64,000 nucleotides of DNA from Pseudogymnoascus destructans (GCF_001641265.1 NW_020167521.1:1054001-1118000); one strand, 5' to 3'. Shown: positions 33,717 to 45,395, numbered from the stretch's first letter. Notes: a model not told the origin generated them from the letters alone. A program made the numbers and translations.

Positions 33717-35606
33717 ATGCCGGTAGTTGAAGTAAATAAAAATGAAGCTCTTTTAAATGCCATTGAATTTTTAAATGAAAACCCAACAGAGAAGAGTGCT
33801 ACAGTAGCACGGATGTACAGAGTAAACCCAAGTACGCTCCGGACTATACGACTACGACAACGACGCGCATCACCACAACGCACCGCTGTGCCACGCGGAG
33901 GCCAGAACAGAGTACTGTCTGATGTACAAGTTACAGCTATACAAAGATACATCCAACGCTCGTACGAAAATGGGTACGGTGCAACTAAGCCTATGGTGTT
34001 CAGTGCCATCTGCCAACTACGTGCAGCAGAAACTCCAACACGTGCACCACCATCACAACGGTGGTTCCAGACATGGATTAAGACACAACAACACAACTTC
34101 CATACAATAAAAACCCGGCCAATTGAAGCAGCACGGGTTGCATCTCATGAAGTATCAGCTATTAAAGAATGGTTTTATGAATTTAAAGATGTGTGTAATC
34201 AACTAGATATTACTGCAGGTGATATCTACAACTTTGATGAAGTTGGATTCCGTGTAGGAATGAGCACCGGTGAACATGTGTTGGTACCATCTGCAGTAAA
34301 GAAGGTAAGTTGTTTCTACTTATCTTACTTTATATTATTCTAATATTTATAGCTTTATATACAAGCTCCAGAGAACAGACAAAGTCTTACAGTTATAGAG
34401 ACAATTTCAGCTGCTGGCATTGCACTTCCACCGTTCCTTATTATACAAGGAAAATTACACATGGAAAGTTGGTACCATGACAATCTACACGGTGATGAGA
34501 AAGTTGCAGTATCCGATTCCGGATATACAAACTCTGAGCTTGCAATGGAATATCTACAGCATTTTATTCAACATACACCGTCTATAAGAACGAAATTGTT
34601 AATAATGGACTCTCATGTCTCACATGAAGTTCCAGAGTTTATAATACTTGCACATCAACACAATATACACTTACATGTGTTTCCGTCTCATCTTATGCAT
34701 ATTCTACAACCGCTAGATGTTACTGTGTTTGCACAATATAAACATTGGCACCGACGTGCAATTCAACAAGCAATCCGGAATTTTGATACAGATTATAATG
34801 TTATATCTTTCTTTAGAGACTTGTCTACTATCCGTAAGCAGACATTTACAAAGGGTAACTGTATCAAGTCTTTTAGAGATGCAGGTATTTGGCCACCTAA
34901 CTATGAAAAGATTCAAGAGAAGGTTGCTATATATGCAAAACCAGAAGTTTTAGAAACACCACAACGTGCATTTCAAGCAAGTTATGATCTTTCAACATGG
35001 AGTCAAACATTTGATAGGATCCTTAGTTCACCGTCACGGCAAAAGTGGGCATCTTCTTATACTGAAATCCAAACTCAGTTAACAGAGGCTGAGCTGTTCC
35101 AGTCAGAGCTTGTACAAATTACTACTATTATGACTGAGCAACGACAGCGGAAGGTTAGAAGTCGGAAATCTATTCAAAAAGGTGGTGCTATTACAGTTGA
35201 ACATGCACGGCAAAGGATTTATGAGAAGAAGGTAAATGAGCAACTTTTAGAAGAAGCACGGGAGAAAAGAGAGAGAACACGCATGGTGAACGTTGAGCGT
35301 AAGATGCAGCTCCGTGCTGGCATCGATGCACGGAAGGCAGAACGTACACGGAAAAAGGACCTACATGAATTTCAAAAAAGTAACCCAGACACGGAGCCAC
35401 CAATTGGCTTACGTACAGAAATCATTGACCCGGACGTTACACAGAAGAAACGTGAGGAGGAGGAGGAGGCGGACCGACTGTTAGCCATCGAGGAGAGTGG
35501 GTACGTGAACTTTGCAGGCTTGGACTACGACATGATTCACGATGCAAGTGACGGTGGCTGTGATGATCAATCACTGCCTGACAATATTGATCCAAATCTT
35601 TTTTAA
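33717..35606 (+). CDS. Intron-containing pogo-like DDE transposase
   Basis: Two exons, 33717-34304 and 34353-35606, with a 48-nt GTAAGT...TATAG intron containing a CTAAT branch-like site, give 613 aa. The N-terminal helix-turn-helix is KSATVARMYRVNPSTLRTIR, followed by a CENP-B-like segment (WFQTWIKTQQHNFHTIKTRP). Catalytic positions are in YNFDEVGFRVG, IMDSHVSHE and LQPLDVTVF. A long basic coiled coil follows (EHARQRIYEKKVNEQLLEEA and beyond), then an acidic end. The start lies 33 bp inside the left TIR border and the stop about 50 bp before the right TIR. Codon third positions are AT-rich, unlike the host genes beside it. No frame lesions are seen. Confidence 0.92.
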
Positions 35607-35659
35607 TTATTTAATTCTATAACTTATATATATTTACAGCATTGTTACGTTGTCAGTCG

Positions 35660-35776
35660 TGTTCATGGTCGGTCGTGTCGCGTCGCGAGTCCGCTCCCGA
35701 AGTGTCCCACAATCGCTTTCGCGTCCCAGTTCGCTTTCGCCAACCGCCTCCAGGCGGTGGTTTGAGAACCAACGAT
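35660..35776 (-). repeat. Right terminal inverted repeat, 117 bp
   Basis: Exact inverted copy of 33567-33683, ending GAGAACCAACGAT next to the right TA. Confidence 0.93.
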
Positions 35777-35778
35777 TA

Positions 35779-36215
35779 ATTGGGTTTGAGGTTGCGATGC
35801 TATCGGAAAGTGTTTCATTTGGTGGGATGTTCCGTTTGGTGGTAAACCACGTTACTCGTATAACTAATTGCTTTAAAATTCAAATAGCCAAACCCACAAG
35901 CGCCGATTTTACTCCACCCCACACCAAGTAACTATTATATTGTTTGCAAGTGCCGGGGCCTAACGTGGTAGTTTCCTCTGTAGGGAAAGAACTGAAGCTT
36001 TATCGTGACGTATGAGAACAACATCGATCTTGAACGACAAGTGACCGAAGTGGCCACCAACGTCACAGTAATTATAATGTTTTTTCCACATAGATCCGAT
36101 GCGTCTAGGGCAGCATAAATAATTTCGTCATCACATAGTTCATAGCATATAGTTTGCACACCTGCGCCTACTCGATCTCGTCAACATAATTATCTAGCAT
36201 AGTACAGCTTGAAAG
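35779..36215. other. Right flank of the transposons and promoter of the aldo-keto reductase
   Basis: Two tandem CCACCAAAYGRAAC-like motifs (read on the minus strand) lie at 35811-35845 and may be subterminal repeats of the older element. The remainder is the likely reductase promoter. Confidence 0.45.
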
Positions 36216-37264
36216 ATGCCGACTATTCAAAAATTGAACACTGGTGCCTCCATCCCCGCCATTGGCTTCGGCACTTGGCAGGACAAGGAAGAGCAAGAGA
36301 ATGCTGTTCTTGAGGCACTGAAAGCTGGCGTAAGTTTTACGACCCTAAGATTCGTCCAGAGCCAGGGCAAGTTCTAATATTTTTTTAAATAGTACAAGCA
36401 CATTGACACAGCACACATCTACGGCACTGAACCTGCAGTTGCAAAAGCCATCAAAAGATCCGGAGTAGACCGCAAAACCCTCTTCATCACCACCAAGCTC
36501 TGGAACAACGCCCACGCACCAGAGGATGTCGAACCAGCTCTCAATGACTCTCTTAAAGCCCTGCAGACCGACTATGTCGATCTCTACTTGATGCATTGGC
36601 CCGCGGCCTTCAAATCCGGCACTGAGCTGATGCCAAAGGACGCGAATGGAAAAATGGAGACGGCGAATATCGACTACCTCGATACGTGGAAGGCGATGGA
36701 GAAACTGCTCGAGACGGGCAAGGTGAAGGCGATTGGGGTGTGCAACTTCAATATGACTGAGATCGAGAGGATTTTCAAGGAGGGAAAGGTCCCACCGGCT
36801 ATGCATCAGGTGGAGATGCATCCGTGGCTGCAGCAGACTGAGTTTGTAGAGTGGCACAAGACGAAGGGTATCCATATGACGCAGTACTCGCCGTTTGGAA
36901 ACCTAAACCAGACCTACGATGCTGGGAAGAACTTGGGCAAGCTGACGGTAAGGAAGCATATCTCCTTTCTCACAAAGGATTAGTTACTAATACAATGTAG
37001 GAAGAGCCTGTTCTCGTGGAGATTGGCAAGAAGTACGGGAAGAGTGGCGCACAAGTTGCTCTTGCCTGGGGTGTTGCTCATGGCAGGTGTGTGGTGCCGA
37101 AGAGCAAGACTGCTCAGCGGATTAAGGATAATTTGGAAGGGGACTTTAAGCTGAAGGATGAGGACGTCAAGAAGATTGATGGATTGGATAAGAAGCTGAG
37201 ATTCAATGACCCATCTGAATCATTTGGATATAACTTCCACGTTGGCCTGGATGGGAAAAAATAA
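36216..37264 (+). CDS. Aldo-keto reductase (GCY1/glycerol dehydrogenase-like)
   Basis: Three exons, 36216-36329, 36393-36947 and 37001-37264 (introns of 63 and 53 nt), give 310 aa. The barrel begins IQKLNTGASIPAIGFGTWQ. The catalytic tetrad is Asp and Tyr in HIDTAHIYGTE, Lys in ITTKLWN and His in LYLMHWP. QYSPFGN and VVPKSKTAQRI line the cofactor site and suggest NADPH. It should reduce aldehydes or ketoses; the physiological substrate is not evident. It stands next to the mobile element cluster but has ordinary codon use and splice sites. Confidence 0.92.
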
Positions 37265-37433
37265 GATAGTTATTAAGTTTGTAATGTATTGTGCAATATC
37301 TAGAATCACGTAATTTACCAGCTGGTACTATAAAATATTCATGATCAGAGTTGTCAGGTTATATATTGTCATGCTGTATTCAAACTAATTTCTCTAATCA
37401 TATCCAACGATACCCAGTGCCCCCCACCCGCTA

Positions 37434-40400
37434 TCATTGACGCGCCTCATTCATAATATCCCTCAACACCGGCTTCCCAGAAAATAACGCCCGCTCATTA
37501 ATCACCGCCTTCTTTGGCCCCTTAAGGTTCTCATTTCCAATTCCACGCCCGTCAAATTTCGGCTTCCTTGCCGCTTTCAAATCAAGTTGCTTCAACACCC
37601 CCTTTTCCGGCGTTGCCGCGGCACTGCCGCTCGCCTGCGTCGCCGCATCGTCAAAACAGTGGCTATCCAATGCGCCCCCCGGGAGGTCATATACCCAAGC
37701 TTTCCTCTCCATAAGCCTCACAAACTGTCCCACCATCTCCTCGCCACTCCCTTCCCCGCCCTTAAGCGTCGACCCGCTTCCTACGACTAGTAGCTTCGTT
37801 TTCGCACGCGTGAACGCAACGTTGATTCGCCGCCAGTCACGTAGCAGCTCTCCAATCCCACCTGCCTCATTGCTTCGTACTAAGCTTATCACCACCACCT
37901 CCTTGTCGCGGCCCTGGAAGCGATCGCAGGTGTGCATCTCCACCTCCTGATGAGAACGTAGGTTGTGTTTTAGCAGAGCGAGTTGCGATCGATAATGCGT
38001 CATGACTCCTATTTCGCTTCCTGGAACTCCGACGCTGAGTAGCGCTTGCACGAGCTGCGAGCAGATCGTGGCTTCTGTCGGATTGACGATGCGGTTACCC
38101 TTCGCCTCCTCACGGGGCCGGGGAACTAGGGTATCTGTATTAACGAAGCAGGCCTTCGTCGCTGGGTCTAGCAGGTCGCGGATCCAACACTGACCCTTCG
38201 CTGGAGCAGCGCAGATGGTCTTCCCCGCGCGCGACATCGTCGAGGGGGAGAAATGGTGCGTTTGGAGGTTAGCCATATTGGGGATGCTGATACTGCGTGC
38301 CGCGATCTCAGGTGTGCCGCATTTGAGTCGACCGGAGTAGATGAGCTCGTTGGAGAGGGCCATTACTTCCGCACACATGCGATACTGGTGCTCGAGGTTC
38401 ACAACGGCGGCAGGATGGGCGTCGGAAAGCAGCTTGAAAAGGCTAACATCTAGCCCGCCTGTACGTGCTGCCTCGTTTTGCACGAGAGGAGGTAATTGGT
38501 TGTGGTCGCCGACGAGAACGAAAGTGTGAGCCATGCGGATTGGGCCAAGGCAGACCGGAAGGGTGATCTGCGATGCCTCGTCCACGATGCAGTAGTCGAA
38601 AGTGCGTTCGCTGAAGATGGCATGGTTAACTCCAAGGCAAGTTGTCGCAACTACGGGAGTATCATGCCACAGACGGCCCAATTCCTCAAATGACGTTCTG
38701 GGTTTTGCAGCCAGCTCAGCAAATTCTTGAACCTTCGTATTAATTTTCGCCGCAGCTCCAAGGCGGAGAATAGGGATCTTGTCATCACGAAGTTTGAGAA
38801 GGATGTTATCCACGGCAGTATGCGTGTAGGATGTAAGTAAAACGCTCTTCCCCTGAGATACCAATGCCTGGATGATATGAGCTATGGTAGTCGTCTTTCC
38901 TGTGCCAGGCATGCCGAGTACGAGCGCATAATTTTGCGCGCTCATGACCTTGTCAATAGCTCTTCTCTGATCAATGTTGATACTTTCCCGATCTTTCAGC
39001 ACGTAGTTGGTGGCCTGTGACTTGAACTTTGGCGCTTCTAAGTCGACCACCAAGCTTCTCAACCGCCGTGACATAAAAGGCGCGTCCGCCATGAGTTGAA
39101 TGATGTTATTTCGGACTGTTGCCATACCATTGCTGAACTCGTCCTTGTCAAGTCGATATCGCACTGGTGCCTCTGTTATCTTGCCTTCGGTCGATTCTGG
39201 AGGTGACCCTTCTCCTGCAACTTCCATAATACTTGCGAAGACCTGATTGTTGGCCTCATCAAAGCCGGGGCGTCGGATACGGGCGTTATGTAGGCGCCGG
39301 TCGACTGCCACAGTGATTCGGTGCTTTCGGACGTGTGTCACATACCCATTAGCAAGGGCAAAATGACCCTTCTCATCAGAGATCACTATGGGTTCGCCAA
39401 TAGTGATCTGAGATTCAAGGAAAGACGCATTGATGGCTTCATCCTGCCTGATTAAGGTGTATCGGAAGCGATTGATCTTAGGGTTGTCCTGTTCTTCATA
39501 CGCTGAACCCGGTTCAATAATCACATTTGAAAAGCACCTCCCTAGCTTTTCTCGTTCGGAGCTGAGCATGGTCCATAGCTCGCGTCTGAACTTCAGGCTT
39601 TCTTTCTCCTCTTTAGTCAAAAGGTCGTCCCATTTGAGAAAGAATTCTTTATGTTGTGGAGTGAGATGTTTCACAACCTCGTCGAACTTGCCCTTTATAC
39701 CGCTCGTCTCTCCGTCTCCGTCGTCGGCAAGCTTATGATATATGAAGCAAGTGGTTTTGGCATAGCATCGACCGCACAGGTTCTCCTTTTTAAGCATTGG
39801 CGGCAGCTGCGCATGTCTTTCACGAACAAAGCAGGCAAGCTCGTTCCTCTGCATGATCATGTGGCGTAGCTCATGGCGAATGGCCGGAATTCGTATTGTC
39901 TCCGAAGTTTCCATATAATATAGGACGCCGTATGCGATGTCGATATCGTACCTGTCGGATAGAAGGAGATTATACAGTGCAGTCTGTGCTCGATGCGATG
40001 CATTGGCATTCTTGCCAGTCTTAACTTCGAAGGGAACTGTTAATGTCCGGCGGGTTTTCGCATCTTGCATTGTCACTTGGACAGTGGCGTCAATATTGCC
40101 CTTGAGCCCGTACATTGGCGACCACACGTGCTCTTCGACGTCCAAGAGCTTGCTAACACACATTGTAGCTGTCTCGCCGTTGCCAGCCTTGACGATTGCT
40201 TCCGGATGTCGTTTCGAAGTGACGAAAACTTCGGCCCAAGATTGTAGCTCTCCCATCTTACTTTGTAGGTGTTCCACAGCTTGAGGGATCTGTATCTTTA
40301 TAGTATAGAGGTCCTCCAGATGCCTCGTTGCAGTTTTCTCAATGAGGTCATGTAGCCATGGGCTATCCCATCTGTTGGCCATCATCGCGGCTTGGAATAT

Positions 40401-42608
40401 CTCATGGAGAATAGTCCCATAAACAAGTGGTGCACTGGAATCACTCGTAGCTTTGACACGGTCTTGCAACACCGCGCGTCTCGTGCAGCCGAACGAGTCG
40501 GCGACCACGGTGGCCGAAATCAAATGGTCTGGATGGAGGATCAACAAGTTATGCGAGTCGTCGATAACACATTGACCAGAAACAAAATTGCCGATGACGT
40601 GAACAGCGGCCTTCTCTGTGACCTGTGTTTCGATCCATCCATCTCTTAGTCGAATAGTTCGATACTCTTTGGTGTTTTCGACTTGTACTATGAGAACCTG
40701 TGACTGTTAGCTAGCTCTTAACGTGAGGCAGGGGCAATTAAACCTTTTCGATGCATTGACGCCCCCTCGAATTCTGGTAGTTATCATCGAGTATGTTTGT
40801 CACAAGATATCGCTGAATTACTCTGGGCTTTTGACTGAGCTGTAAAACATATTCTTAGTAATTTAAGCAGCAGGCTATGTATACTCAGTACGTACATTCG
40901 AAAAGCAACTAGCTGAATTCTGCAATGCCTGTGCCTGTGTAGCCGATGCCTCCGCCACAGCGAAGTCCGTGTCATCTAAATCATCACCGTATTCATCATC
41001 AGAGTCAGCTATATCCGCCACTGTCTTATTATCAGGGCCTTTCCCTTCAGCCAGTTCCTCCTGTTTCAAAGCAGGTTGATTGCCTGCGTCGGCAGAAGCT
41101 GGAAGGGTGTCATATTTCGAAAGGATTTCCTCGAAGTCTGCAGCAAACATTTCTTCGTCGGAATCTGCGAATTCATCTTCTTCTTCTGTATCCGCAGGAG
41201 GCATTATGCTGGGTTTCTTGGCCGCCGCGGGGCTATATTGAGTATTTATAGGTCGCCTATCGAGGTGCGTTCCTGTTGCAGGAGATTGTGAGGTTTGAAT
41301 GCTGGTCTGATTCGATTCAAGCACCTCCAGGAACGATTCGTCAAATTGATCAGCGTCGAAGTCACCGTAATCGGACGAGGTGGAATCCGACTTTTGCGAC
41401 ACCACCGTATCGTCTTTTTCTTCAGGCTGCAATTGGAGTCGTGGTGCTTTGCCTTCCACAATGCCAGCATCTGCGGTCACATGGCGATCTTTCGCAGCTA
41501 AAGGCGACGCCTGATGCATCTCCTTCCTCTCGCTCCAGGCCTTACTTCGTGGGATAGGCGACGAGCTTGAGGGGCCGGAGGAAAATGCTGATTTATCCGG
41601 GCTCACTGCTGCCACTTTTATCCCATCAAGCAACTCACTAACCCGTGAAGGTTTAGACAGTGCGCTTTTCATAGGCGCCATGAAGACATCTGTAGCAGTA
41701 TGATCTTCAAACACCCCAACTTTCCTCCTTTTCGGAAATTGTGTACCGCAGCTGATAGACCTTTTGAACGTTCCTTCCCTTGACGCAGAATTTTTGACAT
41801 TTGCGCTTTGCGGTGACGAGCTGTTGCCCATGAGGTGTGCAAACAGAGGATTTTGAGGGCCCCTCGGGGTGCATTTGTCGGCCCCAATGGCATATCCAGA
41901 CCATAAATCTAAACCCGGGCCGGCATGAGCAGCGTGGGCGCCTAGTTGTTGAAGATCACCAGCTTCTGGATTCGCTGCAAAATGTGACGATACATTTCCT
42001 GGCGACGACATTGGTGACGAACTTCGAGGCCGCTTTCTACCCCGCCTGGGTCCAACATAAGTAGTGGTATTGTTATATGCAGCGTTGATGCCATGGTCCC
42101 ACATTACACGCTCGTCTGGCGTTTTTAATTGAAGTTGTGCCATTGACCCCACATCCATCATGCCGATGAGTTCGGGAAGCGCCAGTTTGCTCGAGGGAGT
42201 GGCGGGAGTTTCAATACTCGGTTTTGCGAAATCTTTTCGAGATAAAGGGCTTATACCATGCTCTGATCCTTTGAGTGGTATGTTCTCCTTGTCCTCTTCT
42301 AAAAGAAGAGGATTTTCCCCCGTTCCAGACATGTCTACGGAAGACCGGCGGTTCTTGATTTGAGAGTTGCATTGGAAGACCTTGAGTTTGCTTTTCGTGG
42401 CCGAGGATATAGGGATCGGAGGTTTCGCTCGCGCTGGTTCTGAGGGATTCACATCATATCGGTCCTGGGGCGCGTGGAATGTTTTATTTCGTTGCCATTG
42501 AGGCCGTCGTTGCTTGTTCAGTCAGCCCACACTGTCTCAATCACCCTGGAGGAATATAAGTACCTTTGTCGAATGATTCGTATCTGAGAATGACTTCTGA
42601 AGAGGCAT
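37434..42608 (-). CDS. DNA2: DNA2 nuclease-helicase
   Basis: Four exons read 42564-42608, 40896-42512, 40744-40839 and 37434-40697, with introns of 51, 56 and 46 nt, giving 1,673 aa. The 15-codon first exon (MPLQKSFSDTNHSTK) is joined to QRRPQWQRNKTFHAPQ. Residues 1-540 are disordered and acidic near the end. The RecB-type nuclease has SFGCTRRAVLQ, GTILHEIFQ, GNIDATVQV, FEVKTGK and CGRCYAKTTC, which supply the active site and the 4Fe-4S cysteines. The SF1 helicase has GMPGTGKTTT, VDEASQ, HQYRMC, RFQGRDKEVV and NVAFTRAK. DNA2 trims Okazaki flaps, resects double-strand breaks and processes stalled forks and G-quadruplexes. Confidence 0.97.
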
Positions 42609-42620
42609 AGTATGGTATGG

Positions 42621-42692
42621 AGGGGTGAGGGGTGAGGGGTGAGGGGTGAGGGGGCGAGGGGTGAGGGGTGAGGGGTGGTGGGGATGTTGGTA
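42621..42692. repeat. GGGGTGA heptamer repeat next to the DNA2 start
   Basis: About nine GGGG runs, most spaced by TGA, on the plus strand. The block starts 13 bp upstream of the DNA2 ATG, so it lies in the leader or core promoter. The plus strand could fold into a G-quadruplex. Confidence 0.9.
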
Positions 42693-42745
42693 ACAATTAC
42701 ACTCATGTCCCTCTACGTCGTCGTTCCTACTCTTGTGTTTGGAAG

Positions 42746-42751
42746 ACGCGT
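42746..42751. promoter_or_regulatory. ACGCGT MluI cell-cycle box (putative MBF site)
   Basis: A perfect ACGCGT lies 138 bp upstream of the DNA2 start. In yeasts such boxes drive G1/S expression of replication genes through MBF. A single hexamer can occur by chance; its position before a replication gene is the support. Confidence 0.45.
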
Positions 42752-43114
42752 CCCAAGTCGCGTCCACGAGAGCACGTGATATGGGGTACTGGGGTACCTC
42801 TAAACCTCTCAAGAAGCAAGAACACCACAAGCGGAGTTTTCCGGGACTCGCTCTGGCCCCTGGCGCTAAGCTCGTGGAGTGCTGCAACGTGGGGAAGAGC
42901 GATTATCGGCTAGCACCGTCGAGAATGGCGCGTGGGTGGTCGATAAGGATTTTGAGATTCTCTCGTGCCAGCCAGGGCTTCGAAAAACTTCATCTCTTCC
43001 ATCTTCACCGCAACAGGTTTGTAGGTCTCACCCTTCACGGAAAGCCATCCTCATACGGAGGTGGCTATTTGAAACCATTTTCTAACCTTTGTAGCAGCTC
43101 ACAAGACAGCAATC

Positions 43115-44292
43115 ATGACTGAGAGACCATTGCCGTTCGTATACCAGTTCGCGGCTGGTATGTTACCCCGGACCCAGTATGCAATTGACTCTTGCTAACA
43201 GGACATAGGCGCCGTGGCTGGTGTGTCTGAGGTGAGGACAGGTCTGAAATTAACATGAACAATGGCTAACCCTAGTTAAATTCAGATCTTGGTTATGTGA
43301 GTCAACTCGGGAGATCCGGCGCATTTGAACTCTTCTGACTCTCACATGCAGGTACCCGTTAGATGTCGTCAAGACCAGAGTGTACGATATCTTTTGAATA
43401 TACAGTCATTGTCGCGAGGCTAATATGGCGATAGACAACTGCAGACCGGCACGGGAACGGGCGCAGATTCCTACAATGGCATGTTGGATTGCTTCCGCAA
43501 GATCATCAAGAATGAAGGGTTAGTTAAACCACGCGCAGAACGCAGCTTGAGATTCTAATCAATACCAGTGTTGGACGGTTATACCGCGGAATCGAGGCAC
43601 CAATCCTGATGGAGGCCCCCAAGCGCGCCACCAAATTCGCCGCCAACGACAAGTGGGGACAATTCTACCGCGACGCCTTCGGCATCCCCAAGATGACCCA
43701 ATCCCTCTCCATCCTCACCGGTGCCACCGCTGGTGCCACCGAGGCCGTCGTCGTGGTTCCTTTCGAGCTTGTCAAGATTCGTCTGCAGGACAAGTCATCG
43801 GCAGGCAGATATACCGGCATGGTTGACTGTGTCGCCAAGATCGTGAAGCAGGAGGGCCCACTCGCCCTGTACAACGGCCTCGAGAGCACCATGTGGCGCC
43901 ACATCCTCTGGAACGCCGGGTACTTCGGCTGTATCTTCCAGGTGCGCGAGCTGCTCCCCAAGGCCGACAACAAGAACCAGCAGATGATGTACGACATGTT
44001 GTCCGGTGCCACCGGTGGAACTTTCGGTACCATCCTCAACACCCCTATGGATGTCGTCAAGTCCAGGATCCAGAACACCACCAAGGTCGCCGGTCAGGTC
44101 CAGAAGTACAACTGGGCGTGGCCAGCGCTTGCGACAGTTTTCAAGGAGGAGGGATTCGGTGCGCTGTACAAGGGATTCACACCTAAGGTTCTGAGGTTGG
44201 GTCCTGGTGGAGGTATTCTGCTCGTCGTCTACACTGGCGTTATGGACTTCTTCCGCGCCATGCGGGATAAGAAGGAGGCGGCGGCGGCATAA
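43115..44292 (+). CDS. Mitochondrial 2-oxodicarboxylate carrier (ODC/SLC25A21 type)
   Basis: Six exons read 43115-43157, 43209-43231, 43286-43296, 43352-43381, 43435-43518 and 43569-44292, with introns of 50-55 nt, giving 304 aa. The third exon is an 11-nt micro-exon coding for ILV and part of Met. Carrier signatures are YPLDVVKTR, PFELVKIRLQ and TPMDVVKSRIQ. EAPKRATKFAANDKW is diagnostic of oxodicarboxylate carriers. The inner-membrane protein exchanges 2-oxoglutarate, 2-oxoadipate and related acids between matrix and cytosol, linking to lysine metabolism. It is transcribed away from DNA2. Confidence 0.93.
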
Positions 44293-44820
44293 ATGCACAT
44301 ACCATTTGTCTCTGTTCCTTTTGATTATCTGTACATGTATGACTTGTATGGGCTATTGCTTTTTTGATGACATAGAAGTTATATATTGGCTGCGCTGGCA
44401 GGCATTAGAGTTGGTTGAGGCATACATATCATATCAGTTATGGGTTAGCCATGGCACAATATATCTAGAAACACTTGCACTATTCACATGGAGTCAAGAT
44501 TATCAATGAGTATGTGTCTGGGTTGGGTTACATGAACGAAGTGCTCGTGCCGCTCAAAAGCCTGGCAAGGAAGGGCAAGGCAGTGCCTAAAAGGAGATTA
44601 TAGTTACTGATAAGAAAGTATATAAAACCCCCGTATGCGAAAGCCTTCTTGTCAGGCGAACCGTCCAACGCAGACACTGCACAAAGCCCTTCTTCCCTTC
44701 CGAACTGTTCAACGAGGACGACGACCACACTGGCTTTTAGATCTCAATTAGCCTTACTGACTGAGTTCGAGCAGCTTTAATTAAATTTTTAAATTTTGGT
44801 CATTACATTGTCATTCGCTC

Positions 44821-44941
44821 AAGAGTAGTGGCGGTAACGGAGTAGCATCGGCAACAAGAACAGCATCGGCAACAAGGTAACAGTGGTGACAAGAATAGCG
44901 AATAGCAACAGTAACAAGAATAGCAGTGTTAGTAAGAACAG
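44821..44941. repeat. Degenerate triplet array 1
   Basis: Irregular runs of AGTAACAAGAATAGC-like triplets (Asn/Ser codons on the plus strand), with stops in all frames. Confidence 0.75.
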
Positions 44942-44962
44942 AAAACTTCTATACTGGTCAAG

Positions 44963-45212
44963 GAACTAACATATGAACGTAAAAGCAAGTGTTAAAGAAC
45001 GTGTACGGTGTGAATCTTTGTCGAAACATTTCAACGAGTCCTCGCGATATATGAACGCTGCAGAGCACGTCCGGGAGTGAGGTAATATGAAGGAAGCGAC
45101 GAAAACATTGCTTAAGGTGCAGTCTACAAAACATCATATGGGCAAAAAGACAAGTTCTGCCCAAAGTCTGAGGGGATGATAGTAGAGTCGTTTGGCTACA
45201 GAAGTTCGTGCA
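44963..45212. repeat. Diverged direct repeat, copy A
   Basis: Aligns with 45811-46059. Shared stretches include CGGGAGTGAGGTAATA, TTCTGCCCA and TTCGTGCA. On the plus strand both copies read RYxxAAxHVRE followed by a TGA at the same place. Confidence 0.7.
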
Positions 45213-45395
45213 TTAGCGATGGCCGCCCCTGAGCTCGGCATATTTATTGCGCGCCAGCTCAAGCCGCAGAGGAGCCCATCATGGGCACGACCACCGAGGA
45301 TACTGGTGAGGGCGTTAGTTCGGCGTCGTCCCCTGTTTTGGGGCGGGTGTCAAAACCTCCCCGCTCATGACTGCCGGGCATTGGCGGTTGAATGA

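Larger units (their letters stand above)
33567..35776 (+). mobile_element. Complete pogo-like DNA transposon, 2,210 bp
   Basis: The element is bounded by 117-bp perfect terminal inverted repeats and flanked by TA on both sides (33565-33566 and 35777-35778), the Tc1/mariner/pogo target duplication. It contains one transposase gene with an intact frame after splicing. Identical ends and an open gene point to recent transposition. It has inserted in the 5' flank of another transposase gene. Confidence 0.93.
32105..35852 (-). mobile_element. Older pogo/Fot-like element carrying the inner transposon (ends tentative)
   Basis: The minus-strand transposase gene at 32204-33541 needs ends. GTGGCTTATCAC at 32105-32116 faces an inverted GTGGTAAACCAC at 35839-35850, matching at 10 of 12 bases; a TA follows at 35853. 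If these are the termini, this is an element of about 1.5 kb once the inner 2.2 kb transposon is removed. No clear target duplication remains on the left, and the match is short, so the borders are a proposal only. Confidence 0.35.
42609..43114. promoter_or_regulatory. Divergent promoter of DNA2 and the ODC-type carrier
   Basis: Contains the GGGGTGA repeat and an ACGCGT box (separate entries). No ORF is supported. Confidence 0.6.

Noticed and set aside
36216..37264. The intact aldo-keto reductase as source of the pseudogene at 24 kb
   Set aside because: The two belong to different AKR subfamilies (GCY1-like versus YakC-like), so they are not a recent duplicate pair.
42621..42692. CRISPR-like or telomeric array
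   Set aside because: The heptamer has no spacers and the unit is not a telomere repeat; it is a simple minisatellite.
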